Source: an uncultured Oleiphilus sp.
GTDB taxonomy: Bacteria > Pseudomonadota > Gammaproteobacteria > Pseudomonadales > Oleiphilaceae
Direction of reading: 5' to 3'
Assembly: GCA_913020495.1 (NCBI GenBank)
Contig: CAJWBJ010000009.1
Coordinates: 1 to 55,477 of the forward strand
DNA length: 55,477 bases
Shown here: piece after piece, positions 1-9,678 of the stretch
Numbering within the stretch: position 1 is the first letter of the stretch
Layout of the letters: every line of letters begins with the position of its first letter
Position numbers and translations under genes: made by a program
Notes under the pieces: generated by a model
Told to the model about the DNA's origin: nothing
What the model saw: the letters and a program-made list of their open reading frames with translations, nothing else
Databases searched by the model: none

Positions 1-140
1 AATGTGACTGAGACCGTTTGGGTTTGTTCTAGGGTGGTCACTTCAGCAGGGGCTTTATACAAATACCACACGTAAACTGTTATATGCAGCAACAAGCTGA
101 GTAATAACATTAATAGGTAGCGCTTACGGTAATCTTTCAT
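1..140 (-). CDS. TonB/TolA-like energy-transducing protein, N-terminal fragment (runs off window)
   Basis: The first 46 codons of a minus-strand gene are visible, starting at the ATG at 140 and leaving the window at base 1. The protein opens with a short basic cytoplasmic tail (MKDYRKRY) followed by one hydrophobic segment, about residues 9-28, rich in Leu. This is the layout of TonB/TolA-type inner-membrane proteins that couple the proton motive force to outer-membrane work. It resembles the N-terminus of the next gene (MLPRSYRNRY, then a Leu/Val-rich helix containing a His), so the two are probably tandem paralogues on the same strand 60 bp apart. The C-terminal domain is out of view, so the assignment rests on topology and the neighbour. 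Confidence 0.6.
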   Translation of the reverse strand, partial: MKDYRKRYLLMLLLSLLLHITVYVWYLYKAPAEVTTLEQTQTVSVT

Positions 141-200
141 CACTTGATACAGACAGCCAAAAAGTGGGTTAGTTCTGACTTGCTTAGGCCTCTCCCTGTA

Positions 201-1118
201 TTAGAGCAAGTCAGTTTCATCATAGTAGAAAAGTTTCGGCAACTCCAAGAACGGCTTCAGGATTATAGATGATTTAGGCAAGGGCAAAGGACTGGACGCA
301 AGAATAGCTTGCTTCATTGACTCATCCAGTTCGGGAAGCCCTGATGAACGCTTGATGTTTATATTGGTGACGTAGCCATTGTTGTCAATCAAAAACCTGA
401 TCTCTCCACGGAACTTTGGCCCCTGATAATTTATGTTAGGCTTAATCCAGTGGGATAAAACATGATTTAGTGCGCCGCTCATTGCGGCTTGATGCTGCAT
501 ATAGTCTTTGCGTGTTAGCTTATTAAGTGCCGTAGTGCCACTCCGCTTTCTCTGAGTGAATTGAGTGTTAGCCCCTTCAGAATAAACAACAGCTCGTTTC
601 ATTGCCTTCTCATTTAATTGCTGTTTGTGCCCCCACTTCTTGGTCCAATACGCTAGCGTATTTACATCTTCAGCAGGTTTCCCTTTCGGTTTTTCTGCTG
701 GTTTTTTCTTGGGTGCGGGTTTTCCTTTCGGCGGCTTTTTAGTCTTATCCTGCGTGCCTTTTGCTGCACCTGCAGCTTTCTTGGGCTGACCTTTCTTGGG
801 CTGACCTTTCTTGGGCTGACCTTTCTTGGGTTCAGCTTTCTTAGGTTCAGCTTTCTTCTTGGGCTCGGCTTTCTTCTTGGTTTCAGTGCTCTTCTTAGGT
901 TCAACTTCCGTCTTGGTTTCAGTGACCTTCTTGGATTCGGGGGTTTTCTTAGGCTCAGGTTTTTCTACATGCTTCAGTTTTACTTCTACAGTTTTCTTTT
1001 GAGGTTTTTTTTCTTCAGCAGGCTCTCCCCATAACAACACAGCAACAATTAAGGCATGAATCAAAAGACTCAGTACGATAATAACTGCATAACGATTACG
1101 GTAACTGCGTGGGAGCAT
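201..1118 (-). CDS. TonB/TolA-family protein with long Lys/Pro-rich spacer
   Basis: 305 residues in three parts. Residues 1-30 form a basic tail and one transmembrane helix. Residues 35-150 are a very Lys/Pro/Glu-rich extended spacer made of repeated PKK units. Residues 215-300 resemble the TolA/TonB C-terminal domain, with the core GEIRFLIDNNGYVTNINIKR, a SSG turn and SSPLPLP. TonB/TolA proteins sit in the inner membrane, span the periplasm and transmit proton-motive energy from ExbBD or TolQR to outer-membrane partners. No exbBD, tolQR or pal gene is visible, so the partner system is unknown. The domain looks nearer TolA than classical TonB. The spacer includes a 15-bp DNA tandem repeat that could change length. 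Confidence 0.75.
   Translation of the reverse strand: MLPRSYRNRYAVIIVLSLLIHALIVAVLLWGEPAEEKKPQKKTVEVKLKHVEKPEPKKTPESKKVTETKTEVEPKKSTETKKKAEPKKKAEPKKAEPKKGQPKKGQPKKGQPKKAAGAAKGTQDKTKKPPKGKPAPKKKPAEKPKGKPAEDVNTLAYWTKKWGHKQQLNEKAMKRAVVYSEGANTQFTQRKRSGTTALNKLTRKDYMQHQAAMSGALNHVLSHWIKPNINYQGPKFRGEIRFLIDNNGYVTNINIKRSSGLPELDESMKQAILASSPLPLPKSSIILKPFLELPKLFYYDETDLL
780..854 (-). repeat. 15-bp tandem repeat inside the TonB/TolA-like spacer
   Basis: The plus strand reads cttgggctgaccttt three times in a row (780-794, 795-809, 810-824). Two diverged units follow, cttgggttcagcttt (825-839) and cttaggttcagcttt (840-854). Each unit is five codons, giving KKGQP or KKAEP in the protein. Unit gain or loss keeps the frame and only changes spacer length. 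Confidence 0.85.
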
Positions 1119-1197
1119 CTAAATACTTCTTAAATTTATTATTTGGTGTGTAAAGCGCTCGTGATAATATCTTTTTTTTAGCACTTCGGAAACAGCC

Positions 1198-1383
1198 ATG
1201 TCTAACGTCATCCCTTTTAAAAAGCCTTCTTTAAAAGAAAAACACAAAGGTAAAACACTATGCAAGAATGGTTTTCATAAATGGGAAGTCGTTACCAATT
1301 CTAAGTTTGATGTTAAACAAGGCCAATTAGTCACTATTTATCGTTGCAAACGTTGCCAAATCGAGAAAACTAAGCTGCACTAA
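1198..1383 (+). CDS. small zinc-ribbon-like protein
   Basis: 61 residues, cytoplasmic, with no signal peptide. After a basic N-terminus (MSNVIPFKKPSLKEKHKGK) it has C22, a His at 27 (CKNGFHKW), and a CKRC pair near residues 51-54. A Cys/His pair and a CxxC knuckle about 25 residues apart suggest a small zinc-binding fold. It is divergent from the TonB-like genes and upstream of yejA, with a 139-bp gap to yejA. Codon use and the conserved-looking Cys/His pattern support a real gene. I do not recognise a function. Confidence 0.6.
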   Translation: MSNVIPFKKPSLKEKHKGKTLCKNGFHKWEVVTNSKFDVKQGQLVTIYRCKRCQIEKTKLH

Positions 1384-1522
1384 ATACAAGTAAATGACAG
1401 TCTTGTTAGGTTAATGATAAATATTGTTAAATCTGTAGACGGTACTGCCTTTTAGCTTTAGGATCTTTTTCACTAGAAAGCTTTGGCTTAACTTTAAACC
1501 ACAATTAAAAAAACGACCCCTT

Positions 1523-3328
1523 ATGCGCCTACGTTCTTTATTGCTTGTCTTTGTATTTTTATTTAGTTCTAGCCTATTCGCTACACCTCAACATGGCATC
1601 GCCATGCATGGACAGCTGAAATATGCGCCGGATTTTTTCCAATTTGATTACACCAGTACCGATGCTATAAAAGGCGGCACACTGAGATTAGGTGTAGTTG
1701 GCGATAATTTTGATAGCTTTAACCCATACATTATTAAAGGTAATTCAGCTGTTGGCTTGGGATATTTATTCCAGCACCTAACTGAAGGCGCTGAGGATGA
1801 AGCATTTAGTGAATATGGTTTAATTGCAGAGTCTGTTGATGTACCTGATGACCGATCTTCGGTTACGTTTCACCTTAATAAAAGTGCGAAATTCAGTGAC
1901 GGTTCAGCCATTACCGCTGAAGATGTTGAGTTTAGTTTTACAACGCTCACAACGCATGACAAAGCCAGACCATTCTATAGTGCCTATTATGCTGATGTAG
2001 CTTCGCTTAAAATAATTGACGCTAACACCATTCAATTTCTATTCTCGACCAATCAAAACAAAGAGTTACCATTGATACTTGGTCAAATGCCTATATTTTC
2101 TAAAGCTTATTGGACTAAGAGTGAATTTGGCCGCGCATCGCTTGATATCCCCGTAGGAAATGGCCCATACAAAATCAAAAGTTTTCAGCCAGGCCGTTCC
2201 ATTACTTATATAAGAAATGAAAATTACTGGGCTAAAGATCTGCCAATCAATAAAGGCAGATATAATTTTGACCAGATTATTTTTGAGTACTACAAAGATA
2301 ACACCGTTGCTCTGGAAGCATTTAAAGCGGGCGAGTATGATTTTCGTCTAGAGAGAACTGCACGTAATTGGGCTAATTCTTATGTCGGTAAGAAGTTTGA
2401 CTCTGGTGAGTTGATTAAAGAAGAAGTTAAACACCAAATGCCCGCAGGTATGCAGGCATTTGTGATTAATACTCGCCGTGAAATATTTAAAGACCCAAAA
2501 GTACGCCAAGCACTGGCTTATGCTTTTGACTTTGAATGGACTAATAAGAACTTATTTAATAGCCAATATGCTCGCAACCAAAGTTATTTTGAAAATTCTG
2601 AGCTAGCTTCTTCTGGTTTACCGTCTCTAGAAGAGTTAGAAATTCTGGCGCCCTTTAAATCACAATTACCTCAAAGTGTCTTTAACGAGACATATTCCGT
2701 TCCAAATACAAATGCGCCTAATAGTATTCGTAAAAATTTGCGTACGGCAATGAAAATACTTAAGTCTGCCGGTTGGTCTGTAAAAAACAACAAACTGACC
2801 AATGCGAAAACAGGAAAAGTTTTCGAATTTGAATTTCTTATAGCCAGTAAAGATTTCGAACGAATTGTATTACCATTTATTAAGAACCTTCAAAAGCTTG
2901 GCATTCATGCCAGCATCCGCATTGTCGATACTTCACAGTATATCAATCGACGTCGCGCTTTCGATTTTGATGTCATGGTATCTAGCATTGGCCAGTCCAA
3001 CTCACCCGGAAATGAGCAACGAGAATATTGGCACTCAAGTAAAGCAAATACCCCCGGATCAAGAAATTTATCAGGTATTGAAGACCCTGTTATTGACCAG
3101 CTAGTTGACTTGGTTATTTCCGCACCAGACCGCGAAGCTTTAGTTAACCGTACACGTGTTTTAGACCGCGTATTGTTAGCAGGCCATTATGTCATCCCTA
3201 ACTGGTTTAACCCCGTACAGCGCGTCGCTTATACTAAACGTTTAGCCAAACCTGCAGTTTCGCCTAAGTCAGGGGTGTCGATCGATACCTGGTGGTTCAA
3301 AAAGTCGGGATCAGATAAAGCGCTATGA
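1523..3328 (+). CDS. yejA: YejA-type periplasmic peptide-binding protein
   Basis: 601 residues with a Sec signal peptide (about residues 1-20, ending SSLFA). The rest has the size and pattern of family 5 extracellular solute-binding proteins, for example [19 protein letters not shown] near residue 51 and [14 protein letters not shown] further in. It would capture oligopeptides in the periplasm and deliver them to YejB/YejE. E. coli YejABEF imports peptides, including microcin C. The gene is first in a four-gene unit and its TGA overlaps the ATG of yejB by 4 nt. No good Shine-Dalgarno precedes the ATG, but the signal peptide fixes the start. Confidence 0.93.
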   Translation: MRLRSLLLVFVFLFSSSLFATPQHGIAMHGQLKYAPDFFQFDYTSTDAIKGGTLRLGVVGDNFDSFNPYIIKGNSAVGLGYLFQHLTEGAEDEAFSEYGLIAESVDVPDDRSSVTFHLNKSAKFSDGSAITAEDVEFSFTTLTTHDKARPFYSAYYADVASLKIIDANTIQFLFSTNQNKELPLILGQMPIFSKAYWTKSEFGRASLDIPVGNGPYKIKSFQPGRSITYIRNENYWAKDLPINKGRYNFDQIIFEYYKDNTVALEAFKAGEYDFRLERTARNWANSYVGKKFDSGELIKEEVKHQMPAGMQAFVINTRREIFKDPKVRQALAYAFDFEWTNKNLFNSQYARNQSYFENSELASSGLPSLEELEILAPFKSQLPQSVFNETYSVPNTNAPNSIRKNLRTAMKILKSAGWSVKNNKLTNAKTGKVFEFEFLIASKDFERIVLPFIKNLQKLGIHASIRIVDTSQYINRRRAFDFDVMVSSIGQSNSPGNEQREYWHSSKANTPGSRNLSGIEDPVIDQLVDLVISAPDREALVNRTRVLDRVLLAGHYVIPNWFNPVQRVAYTKRLAKPAVSPKSGVSIDTWWFKKSGSDKAL

Positions 3329-4431
3329 GTGCCTATATATTTAGAAGACTACTACTCATGATCCCGACACTTCTTGGGATCATGCTGTTAAATTTTATTA
3401 TCGTTCAGGCGGCGCCCGGCGGGCCAGTTGAACGAATGCTGGCTCAAATACAAGGCATGGATTCTGATGTTCAGTCCCGACTTGGTGGTGGCAGCTCTGA
3501 AGTGTCCAGCAACAGCCCTTCTCAAACAGGCTCTTCGAGCTCAGCATCGAAGTATCGTGGCGCTCAAGGTTTAGACCCTGAACTGGTTACACGCATAGAA
3601 AAACTTTATGGCTTTGATAAGCCCGCCTACGAACGTTTTTTTATCATGATAAAAAATTATGCCGTATTTGATTTTGGAGAGAGTTTCTTCCGTGATAAAA
3701 AAGTCACTGAACTGGTTCTCGAAAAAATGCCGGTGTCTATTTCTTTAGGGCTTTGGTCCACATTAATCATTTATTTAATCTCAATTCCGCTTGGTATTAA
3801 AAAAGCGATTAAAGACGGCTCAAACTTCGACTTATGGACCAGCAGCGTCATTATCGTTGGTTATGCCATTCCCGGCTTTCTTTTTGGTGTCATTCTTATT
3901 GTTGTTTTTGCAGGGGGAAGCTATTTCGATTGGTTCCCACTAAGAGGTTTAACATCGCCTGACTTTGAGACAATGTCGGTCGTTGACCAGCTATTAGATT
4001 ACGCATGGCATTTGGTATTACCCGTGACTGCCTTGGTTATAGGTGGTTTTGCTACTCTCACTATGCTAACAAAAAACTCATTTTTAGATGAGATCAACAA
4101 ACAATACGTCACGACCGCCCGTGCAAAAGGTCTTACTGACAATAAAATCTTATATGGACATGTTTTTCGTAACGCCATGCTAATTGTCATAGCAGGAATG
4201 CCAAGTGCCTTAATAGGTATTTTCTTTACAGGTTCGATGTTAATTGAAGTTATTTTCTCATTAGATGGTTTAGGCCTTTTAGGTTTTGAAGCTGTTTTAA
4301 ATCGTGACTACCCTGTGATGTTTGGTACATTATTTGTGTTCACACTAATGGGATTAATTTTGAAACTTATTAGTGATTTAACCTATGTCATCATTGACCC
4401 TAGAATTGACTTTGCAAGCAGGGAGCATTGA
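3325..4431 (+). CDS. yejB: YejB-type ABC permease
   Basis: 368 residues, with the DppB/OppB architecture. The N-terminal transmembrane helix ([20 protein letters not shown]) is followed by a Ser/Gly-rich periplasmic stretch (about residues 45-80) and then the membrane domain. The EAA coupling loop reads [20 protein letters not shown]. It forms the inner-membrane channel of the peptide importer with YejE. The start overlaps yejA by 4 nt and the stop overlaps yejE by 4 nt, so translation is coupled. The low-complexity Ser/Gly insertion matches that seen in YejB rather than in generic DppB. Confidence 0.93.
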   Translation: MSAYIFRRLLLMIPTLLGIMLLNFIIVQAAPGGPVERMLAQIQGMDSDVQSRLGGGSSEVSSNSPSQTGSSSSASKYRGAQGLDPELVTRIEKLYGFDKPAYERFFIMIKNYAVFDFGESFFRDKKVTELVLEKMPVSISLGLWSTLIIYLISIPLGIKKAIKDGSNFDLWTSSVIIVGYAIPGFLFGVILIVVFAGGSYFDWFPLRGLTSPDFETMSVVDQLLDYAWHLVLPVTALVIGGFATLTMLTKNSFLDEINKQYVTTARAKGLTDNKILYGHVFRNAMLIVIAGMPSALIGIFFTGSMLIEVIFSLDGLGLLGFEAVLNRDYPVMFGTLFVFTLMGLILKLISDLTYVIIDPRIDFASREH

Positions 4432-5468
4432 TGAAAATTTTATCACCTTCAAGCTGGACACCGCTTAATCAGCGTCGCCTTTCGAATTTCAAAAAGAATA
4501 AACGTGGTTTTTATTCACTGATATTTTTTTCAATTTTATTTTTTGTTTCACTCTTTGCAGAATTCATTGCGAACGATAAACCTATTGCCGTTTACTTTGA
4601 CCAACAACTCTACATTCCGGTTTTAAATATTTACCCTGAAACAACCTTTGGCGGTGATTTTGAAACAGAAACAGACTATAGAGACGAATACGTAGCAGAG
4701 TTGATCAATGCAAAAGGCTGGATGTTATGGCCATTAGTCCGTTACAGCTACGATACCATCAACTACAACCTGCCAGTTCCTGCTCCTGCTCCACCCTCTG
4801 CTGAAAATTGGCTGGGGAGTGATGATCAAGCGCGAGATGTGGTTGCAAGGCTTCTTTATGGTTTTCGAATATCCGTTCTATTTGGCTTGTCTTTGACCAT
4901 TTTCAGCTCAATTGTTGGCGTTATTATTGGCGCTATTCAAGGTTTTTATGGCGGCAAAATTGATTTAGTCGGGCAAAGGTTTATCGAAATATGGTCAGGT
5001 TTACCTGTTTTATTTCTATTGATTATTATGACTAGCTTTATTACACCAAACTTTTGGTGGTTACTCGGTATTATGCTGATGTTTAGCTGGATGGGTTTGG
5101 TTGACGTGGTTCGGGCTGAATTCTTACGCGCAAGAAACCTAGAATATGTACGTGCTGCACGAGCCTTAGGTTTAGACAATAAAGGCATCATGTTTGGTCA
5201 TATGCTTCCCAATGCCATGGTCGCAACACTCACCTTTATGCCGTTTATTTTAACAGGGTCTATTACCACACTGACATCGCTTGATTTTCTCGGTTTCGGA
5301 TTACCGCCTGGCTCACCATCTTTAGGTGAATTAATTGCTCAAGGTAAAACTAACTTACATGCACCTTGGTTAGGTGCATCGGCTTTTGTTGTGCTCGCAT
5401 TAATGCTCTCTCTACTGGTTTTTATCGGTGAAGCTGTTCGTGATGCATTTGACCCCAGGAAAATGTAG
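4428..5468 (+). CDS. yejE: YejE-type ABC permease
   Basis: 346 residues. An N-terminal segment ([20 protein letters not shown]) leads into the first helix, as in DppC-type permeases. A periplasmic insertion of about 100 residues follows, typical of YejE. The BPD transport domain then carries the coupling loop [20 protein letters not shown]. It pairs with YejB in the inner membrane. It starts at an ATGA overlap with yejB and ends 3 bp before the yejF ATG. Confidence 0.93.
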   Translation: MMKILSPSSWTPLNQRRLSNFKKNKRGFYSLIFFSILFFVSLFAEFIANDKPIAVYFDQQLYIPVLNIYPETTFGGDFETETDYRDEYVAELINAKGWMLWPLVRYSYDTINYNLPVPAPAPPSAENWLGSDDQARDVVARLLYGFRISVLFGLSLTIFSSIVGVIIGAIQGFYGGKIDLVGQRFIEIWSGLPVLFLLIIMTSFITPNFWWLLGIMLMFSWMGLVDVVRAEFLRARNLEYVRAARALGLDNKGIMFGHMLPNAMVATLTFMPFILTGSITTLTSLDFLGFGLPPGSPSLGELIAQGKTNLHAPWLGASAFVVLALMLSLLVFIGEAVRDAFDPRKM

Positions 5469-5471
5469 ATC

Positions 5472-7085
5472 ATGACTAATCAGACTCAACAACCAATTCT
5501 CGAAATCAAAGACCTTATGGTTTGTTTTAATCAAAACAACTCGGTCATTACTGCCGCTGAGAACATTAGTTTTAAAGTTTTCAAAGGTAAAACCTTAGCG
5601 ATTGTAGGCGAAAGTGGCTCTGGAAAATCAGTTTCGGCACAATCTATTTTAAGATTATTACCAAAAGATAAAGCTTTTCATCCTAAGGGCGAAATAAGCT
5701 TTCAAAATAAAGACCTACTTCGAATTTCTGACGCGGAAATGCGCAATGTTCGTGGCGCTCATATTGGCATGATCTTCCAAGAGCCAATGACTTCACTAAA
5801 CCCTTTGCATAATATTGAAAAACAAATCAGTGAATCTTTATTTCTACATAACAAAAAGTTAACAACTAAAGAGTCTAAAGCGCGCGTTATTGAGTTACTT
5901 GAATTAGTCGGTATCCCTAACCCTGCTGAACGATTAGATGCCTACCCTCATCAACTTTCAGGCGGTCAAAAGCAACGCGTTATGATTGCGATGGCCTTAG
6001 CAAACGAACCCGACATACTCATTGCTGACGAACCGACCACCGCTCTCGATGTTACCGTACAAAAACAGGTTTTACAGCTAATTAAATCATTGCAAAAAAA
6101 GCTGGGCATGGCCGTTATTCTTATTTCACATGATCTGAATATTGTTAAGCATTATGCCGATGATGTCATTGTCATGCGCCATGGAAATGTCGTGGAGTCA
6201 GGCACTTGTGAACATATTTTTAAGGATCCATCAGAAAGCTACACGCGTGAACTAATAGAATCAGACCCAACAGGCTCCCCCTCTCCTGTTAACCAACAAG
6301 CACAAACCATTTTAACAACTGACAAAGTGAACGTTTGGTTTCCGACCAAGACTAATTTTTGGGGCAAAACAACCGACTATCTTAAAGCAGCAAACGACAT
6401 TAGCATTCAAGTACGAGAAGGTGAAACATTAGGCATTGTCGGTGAAAGTGGTAGCGGTAAAACAACATTTGGCTTAGCAATTTTAAAGCTGTTACAAAGC
6501 CAAGGTGAGATTTATTTTCAAGGTCAAGCAATTCACGATTTCGATCAAGCTGCTTTTCGACCATTCCGTAAAGAAATACAAATCGTTTTCCAAGACCCTT
6601 ACGGCAGTTTGAGTCCTCGTATGTCTATTTATCAAATCATTGAAGAAGGTTTGAAAATTCATAATATTGGCTCAGAAAATGAACGTCAGGCTATGATTAT
6701 ATCGGTATTAAAAGAAGTTGAACTTGATCCGGAAACACGCCATCGCTACCCTCATGAATTCTCTGGCGGCCAGCGTCAACGTATCGCTATAGCGCGCGCC
6801 TTAGTTCTAAAACCAAAACTTATTATTCTGGATGAACCGACATCCGCTCTTGATAGAACTGTACAGGTTCAGGTAGTCGAGTTATTACGGAATTTACAAA
6901 AAAAATATGGCATCGCCTATATTTTTATTAGCCATGATTTGGCCGTTGTGAAAGCTTTAAGCCATCAGGTACTTGTGATGAAACAGGGCCAAGTGATCGA
7001 ACAATCTGATTGCGAAACTTTATTTTCCTCACCACAAGAGGAATATACAAAAAATTTATTGGAAGCGGCTTATTTTTACTCATAG
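5472..7085 (+). CDS. yejF: YejF dual-domain ABC ATPase
   Basis: 537 residues holding two fused nucleotide-binding domains. Domain 1 has Walker A GESGSGKS (near residue 47) and signature LSGGQKQR, with a Walker B ending ADEPTTALD. Domain 2 has Walker A GESGSGKT (near residue 325), signature FSGGQRQR and LDEPTSALD. Both keep the H-loop (ISHDL). It powers peptide import through YejB/YejE. The fused ATPase distinguishes the Yej system from DppDF/OppDF, where the two domains are separate proteins. It is the last gene of the operon, and fabI follows after 61 bp. Confidence 0.94.
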   Translation: MTNQTQQPILEIKDLMVCFNQNNSVITAAENISFKVFKGKTLAIVGESGSGKSVSAQSILRLLPKDKAFHPKGEISFQNKDLLRISDAEMRNVRGAHIGMIFQEPMTSLNPLHNIEKQISESLFLHNKKLTTKESKARVIELLELVGIPNPAERLDAYPHQLSGGQKQRVMIAMALANEPDILIADEPTTALDVTVQKQVLQLIKSLQKKLGMAVILISHDLNIVKHYADDVIVMRHGNVVESGTCEHIFKDPSESYTRELIESDPTGSPSPVNQQAQTILTTDKVNVWFPTKTNFWGKTTDYLKAANDISIQVREGETLGIVGESGSGKTTFGLAILKLLQSQGEIYFQGQAIHDFDQAAFRPFRKEIQIVFQDPYGSLSPRMSIYQIIEEGLKIHNIGSENERQAMIISVLKEVELDPETRHRYPHEFSGGQRQRIAIARALVLKPKLIILDEPTSALDRTVQVQVVELLRNLQKKYGIAYIFISHDLAVVKALSHQVLVMKQGQVIEQSDCETLFSSPQEEYTKNLLEAAYFYS

Positions 7086-7146
7086 CAACATAAGATCAAA
7101 TGCTAACCTTTAATTATCAATCACATACACTTTAGAGACGCTATTT

Positions 7147-7935
7147 ATGGGTTTTTTAGCAGGTAAAAAAGTTCTTATTGTTGGCGTCGCCAGCAAATTA
7201 TCTATCGCATCTGGCATTGCAAGTGCTTTTCACCGAGAAGGCGCCGAAATTGCCTTAACCTATCAAAATGAAAAACTTAAACCACGCGTAGAAAAATTCG
7301 GAGCAGAATGGGGCTCTTCAATTATTTTACCTTGCGATGTTTCAAGTGATGATGAAATAGAAAATGTTTTTGCCGAACTTTCCAAGGTTTGGGATGGTAT
7401 AGACATCATTGTGCACTCAGTAGGCTTTGCCCCAGGGCATGAACTAAATGGTGACTATGTTGATGTAACAACCCGTGAAGGATTCAAGATTGCTCATGAT
7501 ATAAGCTCATACAGCTTTGTTGCCCTCGCAAAAGCAGGTCGAAAACTAATGGAAGGTAGAAACGGCTCATTACTAACCCTCACTTATTTAGGCGCAGAAC
7601 GGACAATGCCTAACTACAACGTGATGGGTTTAGCAAAAGCAAGTTTAGAAGCGAATGTAAAATATATGGCAAGCAGCCTTGGCCCTGACGGCACCCGTGT
7701 CAATGCAATTTCAGCGGGCCCTATTCGAACATTAGCCGCATCCGGCATTAAGAATTTTCGTAAAATGCTCGCTGAAAACGAGAAACAAACCCCTCTGCGC
7801 CGTAATGTAACGATTGAAGAAGTGGGGAATGCCGCTGCTTTTTTATGCTCAGACCTTGCGAGCGGTATCAGTGGTGAAATTTTATACGTCGATGGTGGCT
7901 TCAATACCACTGCGGCACGCGCTTTTGACGAATAA
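7147..7935 (+). CDS. fabI: FabI enoyl-[acyl-carrier-protein] reductase (NADH)
   Basis: 262 residues, an SDR fold with the FabI-type nucleotide loop ([13 protein letters not shown]) and the FabI catalytic pattern Y147-x9-Y157-x6-K164. Further FabI signatures are [13 protein letters not shown] and the C-terminal [13 protein letters not shown]. It catalyses the last reduction of each fatty-acid elongation cycle, trans-2-enoyl-ACP to acyl-ACP, in the cytoplasm. A GAGACG Shine-Dalgarno precedes the ATG. FabI is the usual triclosan and isoniazid-class target. Nothing in the sequence looks altered. Confidence 0.96.
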   Translation: MGFLAGKKVLIVGVASKLSIASGIASAFHREGAEIALTYQNEKLKPRVEKFGAEWGSSIILPCDVSSDDEIENVFAELSKVWDGIDIIVHSVGFAPGHELNGDYVDVTTREGFKIAHDISSYSFVALAKAGRKLMEGRNGSLLTLTYLGAERTMPNYNVMGLAKASLEANVKYMASSLGPDGTRVNAISAGPIRTLAASGIKNFRKMLAENEKQTPLRRNVTIEEVGNAAAFLCSDLASGISGEILYVDGGFNTTAARAFDE

Positions 7936-8069
7936 GAGTTGCCTATATTTCAAAAAAGGCTTGTGATATTTGTACTGTGTCACTGAATGTTGCTCATTGT
8001 TACTGCTAGTATTAGCGCTTCGTTTTCGAGTCTTTTTCGACGTTCAAATTTAATTATGGATATTTTATA

Positions 8070-9260
8070 GTGACACGTCTGCTTTTTGCTGTTCTTTCTA
8101 TCGTGACTGTTTTAACACTCACCGCTTGCACCAATATTAATGGTGCATCCAAATCCGCAACGTCCCTGACCAGTTTTCTTGGGTTCTCTGAGCTTCCTGA
8201 CTGGTACGTACGAAGTAAATATAGTTACCCTGACTCCAAATGGATCGATAATGACTTTGGTTCCCCGATCCATTATCGAGATATTGGTGAAGGCCCTGTA
8301 GTTGTATTACTTCACGGTGAAATATCATCATTACATACCTGGGATAAATGGATAGAAACCTTAAGCCAGGACTTCCGGGTTATTGCCATTGACCTACCAG
8401 GCTCGGGACTAACAAGCGCACCACACTGCCTTAGTGATCCAGCAGACACTTGTGCTGAAAATTTGACGTTACACTACATCCAGCATACGTTTGAGTATTT
8501 CATTGAAGACCTGAAGCTTGATAAGTTTTCCTTAGTAGGCAGTTCCTATGGTGGGTATCTTTCTGCATTATATGCACTGGATCATCCCCAAAAACTTGAT
8601 AAATTAATTCTAATCAGCCCACTAGGCTACCAACAAGAAGTCCCCTGGATATTAAATTATGTCACAGCATCAGGCATGGATGTCTTAAATCGATATTTCC
8701 AACCAGCTACCGTTATTTCAACCATAGTTGACGATTTTTATAGCAGCTCCGAAAATATTAAACGCGTCAATTTGGACCGTTATATTCACTTAGCTCAAAG
8801 TGATGGCGCCCATGCCTCTAATGTATACCAACTGAAGCGTGTTCGACAGCTAATGGAACAAGGTATGCTTTTTGACATGTCTGAAGTTATCACGCCCACC
8901 TTAGTCATGTGGGGTAAATCTGATAATTGGGGTTCACCCGAACATGCTACACGTTGGGAAGAAGCACTTAGCGACGCAATATTAGTTAAATACCCATTCT
9001 CAGGACACGCCTTGATGGAAGAATCTCCTACTGAGAGTGTTGCTGATGCGATTGCATTTATCACGGATGAGCCCCTACCGAGCATTGAAGGTTTAGGTAC
9101 TGGTGGAACATTCACTATTAATGATGCAATGCAAGACTTTGATAAGGAAGCACTTTTCGGTCCAAGCTCCGATGAAGATGCTACGGATGAAGCAGCTACT
9201 GAAGACAGCCACGCAGATCAGGAAGGCGAAGAGACATTAATGGACGACTCACCAGAGTAG
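8070..9260 (+). CDS. lipoprotein alpha/beta hydrolase with acidic C-terminal tail
   Basis: 396 residues, GTG start with GGA nine bases upstream. A lipoprotein signal ends in the lipobox LTAC (Cys 20). The alpha/beta hydrolase fold follows: oxyanion region LHGE (about 82), nucleophile elbow GSSYGG with Ser159, and a probable acid in WGKSDNWG. The histidine is in FSGHALMEESP. It should be a membrane-anchored esterase, lipase or related hydrolase, but the substrate cannot be read. About 60 C-terminal residues after the His are strongly acidic (Asp/Glu/Thr/Ser), an unusual tail for this family. The gene stands alone and converges on pilZ. Confidence 0.82.
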   Translation: MTRLLFAVLSIVTVLTLTACTNINGASKSATSLTSFLGFSELPDWYVRSKYSYPDSKWIDNDFGSPIHYRDIGEGPVVVLLHGEISSLHTWDKWIETLSQDFRVIAIDLPGSGLTSAPHCLSDPADTCAENLTLHYIQHTFEYFIEDLKLDKFSLVGSSYGGYLSALYALDHPQKLDKLILISPLGYQQEVPWILNYVTASGMDVLNRYFQPATVISTIVDDFYSSSENIKRVNLDRYIHLAQSDGAHASNVYQLKRVRQLMEQGMLFDMSEVITPTLVMWGKSDNWGSPEHATRWEEALSDAILVKYPFSGHALMEESPTESVADAIAFITDEPLPSIEGLGTGGTFTINDAMQDFDKEALFGPSSDEDATDEAATEDSHADQEGEETLMDDSPE

Positions 9261-9268
9261 TGAGTCGT
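9244..9268. terminator. hairpin over the hydrolase stop codon, convergent gap
   Basis: A perfect 9-bp stem (ACGACTCAC at 9244-9252, GTGAGTCGT at 9260-9268) with a 7-nt loop contains the TAG stop of the hydrolase gene. The gap to the convergent pilZ gene is only 24 bp. There is no T-run, so it may attenuate or protect 3' ends rather than act as a classical intrinsic terminator. Confidence 0.45.
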
Positions 9269-9284
9269 TAATCACTTGTAGGGA

Positions 9285-9665
9285 TTAATTTAAACTTTTA
9301 GCCATCATAAATTTCCAATCAATAATTTCAGTTCCATCTGAATCATAAAGTGAGAGCCCGATTAAGTAACCTTTCGGGTGAGGCTTTACCCAACGAACTT
9401 CTGCTGTTAATTTAAAAGGTTTTTGTTGGGTATCAAATTCTATAAACAACGAATGAATTGCCCCCTCAACAAGCGCTTCATCAACAAATACCTGTAATCC
9501 ATTTGCTGATAAATCTACACTTTCACATTTAAGCACTACTGGCGGTTTGTTCTCACCAGGCTCTTGTGCAACTGTTTCTATATAAATTTCTGCACCTAAG
9601 TTTAAGCGAGCTTCTTCTCGTCGTTCATCTACCTTAAAAAACTTAGCTAACTCATCATCTTTCAC
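9285..9665 (-). CDS. PilZ-domain protein
   Basis: 126 residues; GTG start with an AGGCG Shine-Dalgarno. The sequence has both halves of the c-di-GMP-binding PilZ signature, an N-terminal Arg cluster (ERREEARLNL, near residue 15) and DLSANG (near residue 52). The remainder is a beta-barrel pattern ending in a short helix. It probably binds cyclic di-GMP and signals to a partner protein. It lies 13 bp downstream of the DUF1631-like gene on the same strand, so they are likely co-transcribed and may act together. Confidence 0.8.
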   Translation of the reverse strand: MKDDELAKFFKVDERREEARLNLGAEIYIETVAQEPGENKPPVVLKCESVDLSANGLQVFVDEALVEGAIHSLFIEFDTQQKPFKLTAEVRWVKPHPKGYLIGLSLYDSDGTEIIDWKFMMAKSLN

Positions 9666-9678
9666 ACTAATCGCCTCT

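Noticed and set aside
780-854. Short regular repeats considered as a CRISPR array
   Set aside because: Units are contiguous, without spacers, and lie in frame within a coding region.
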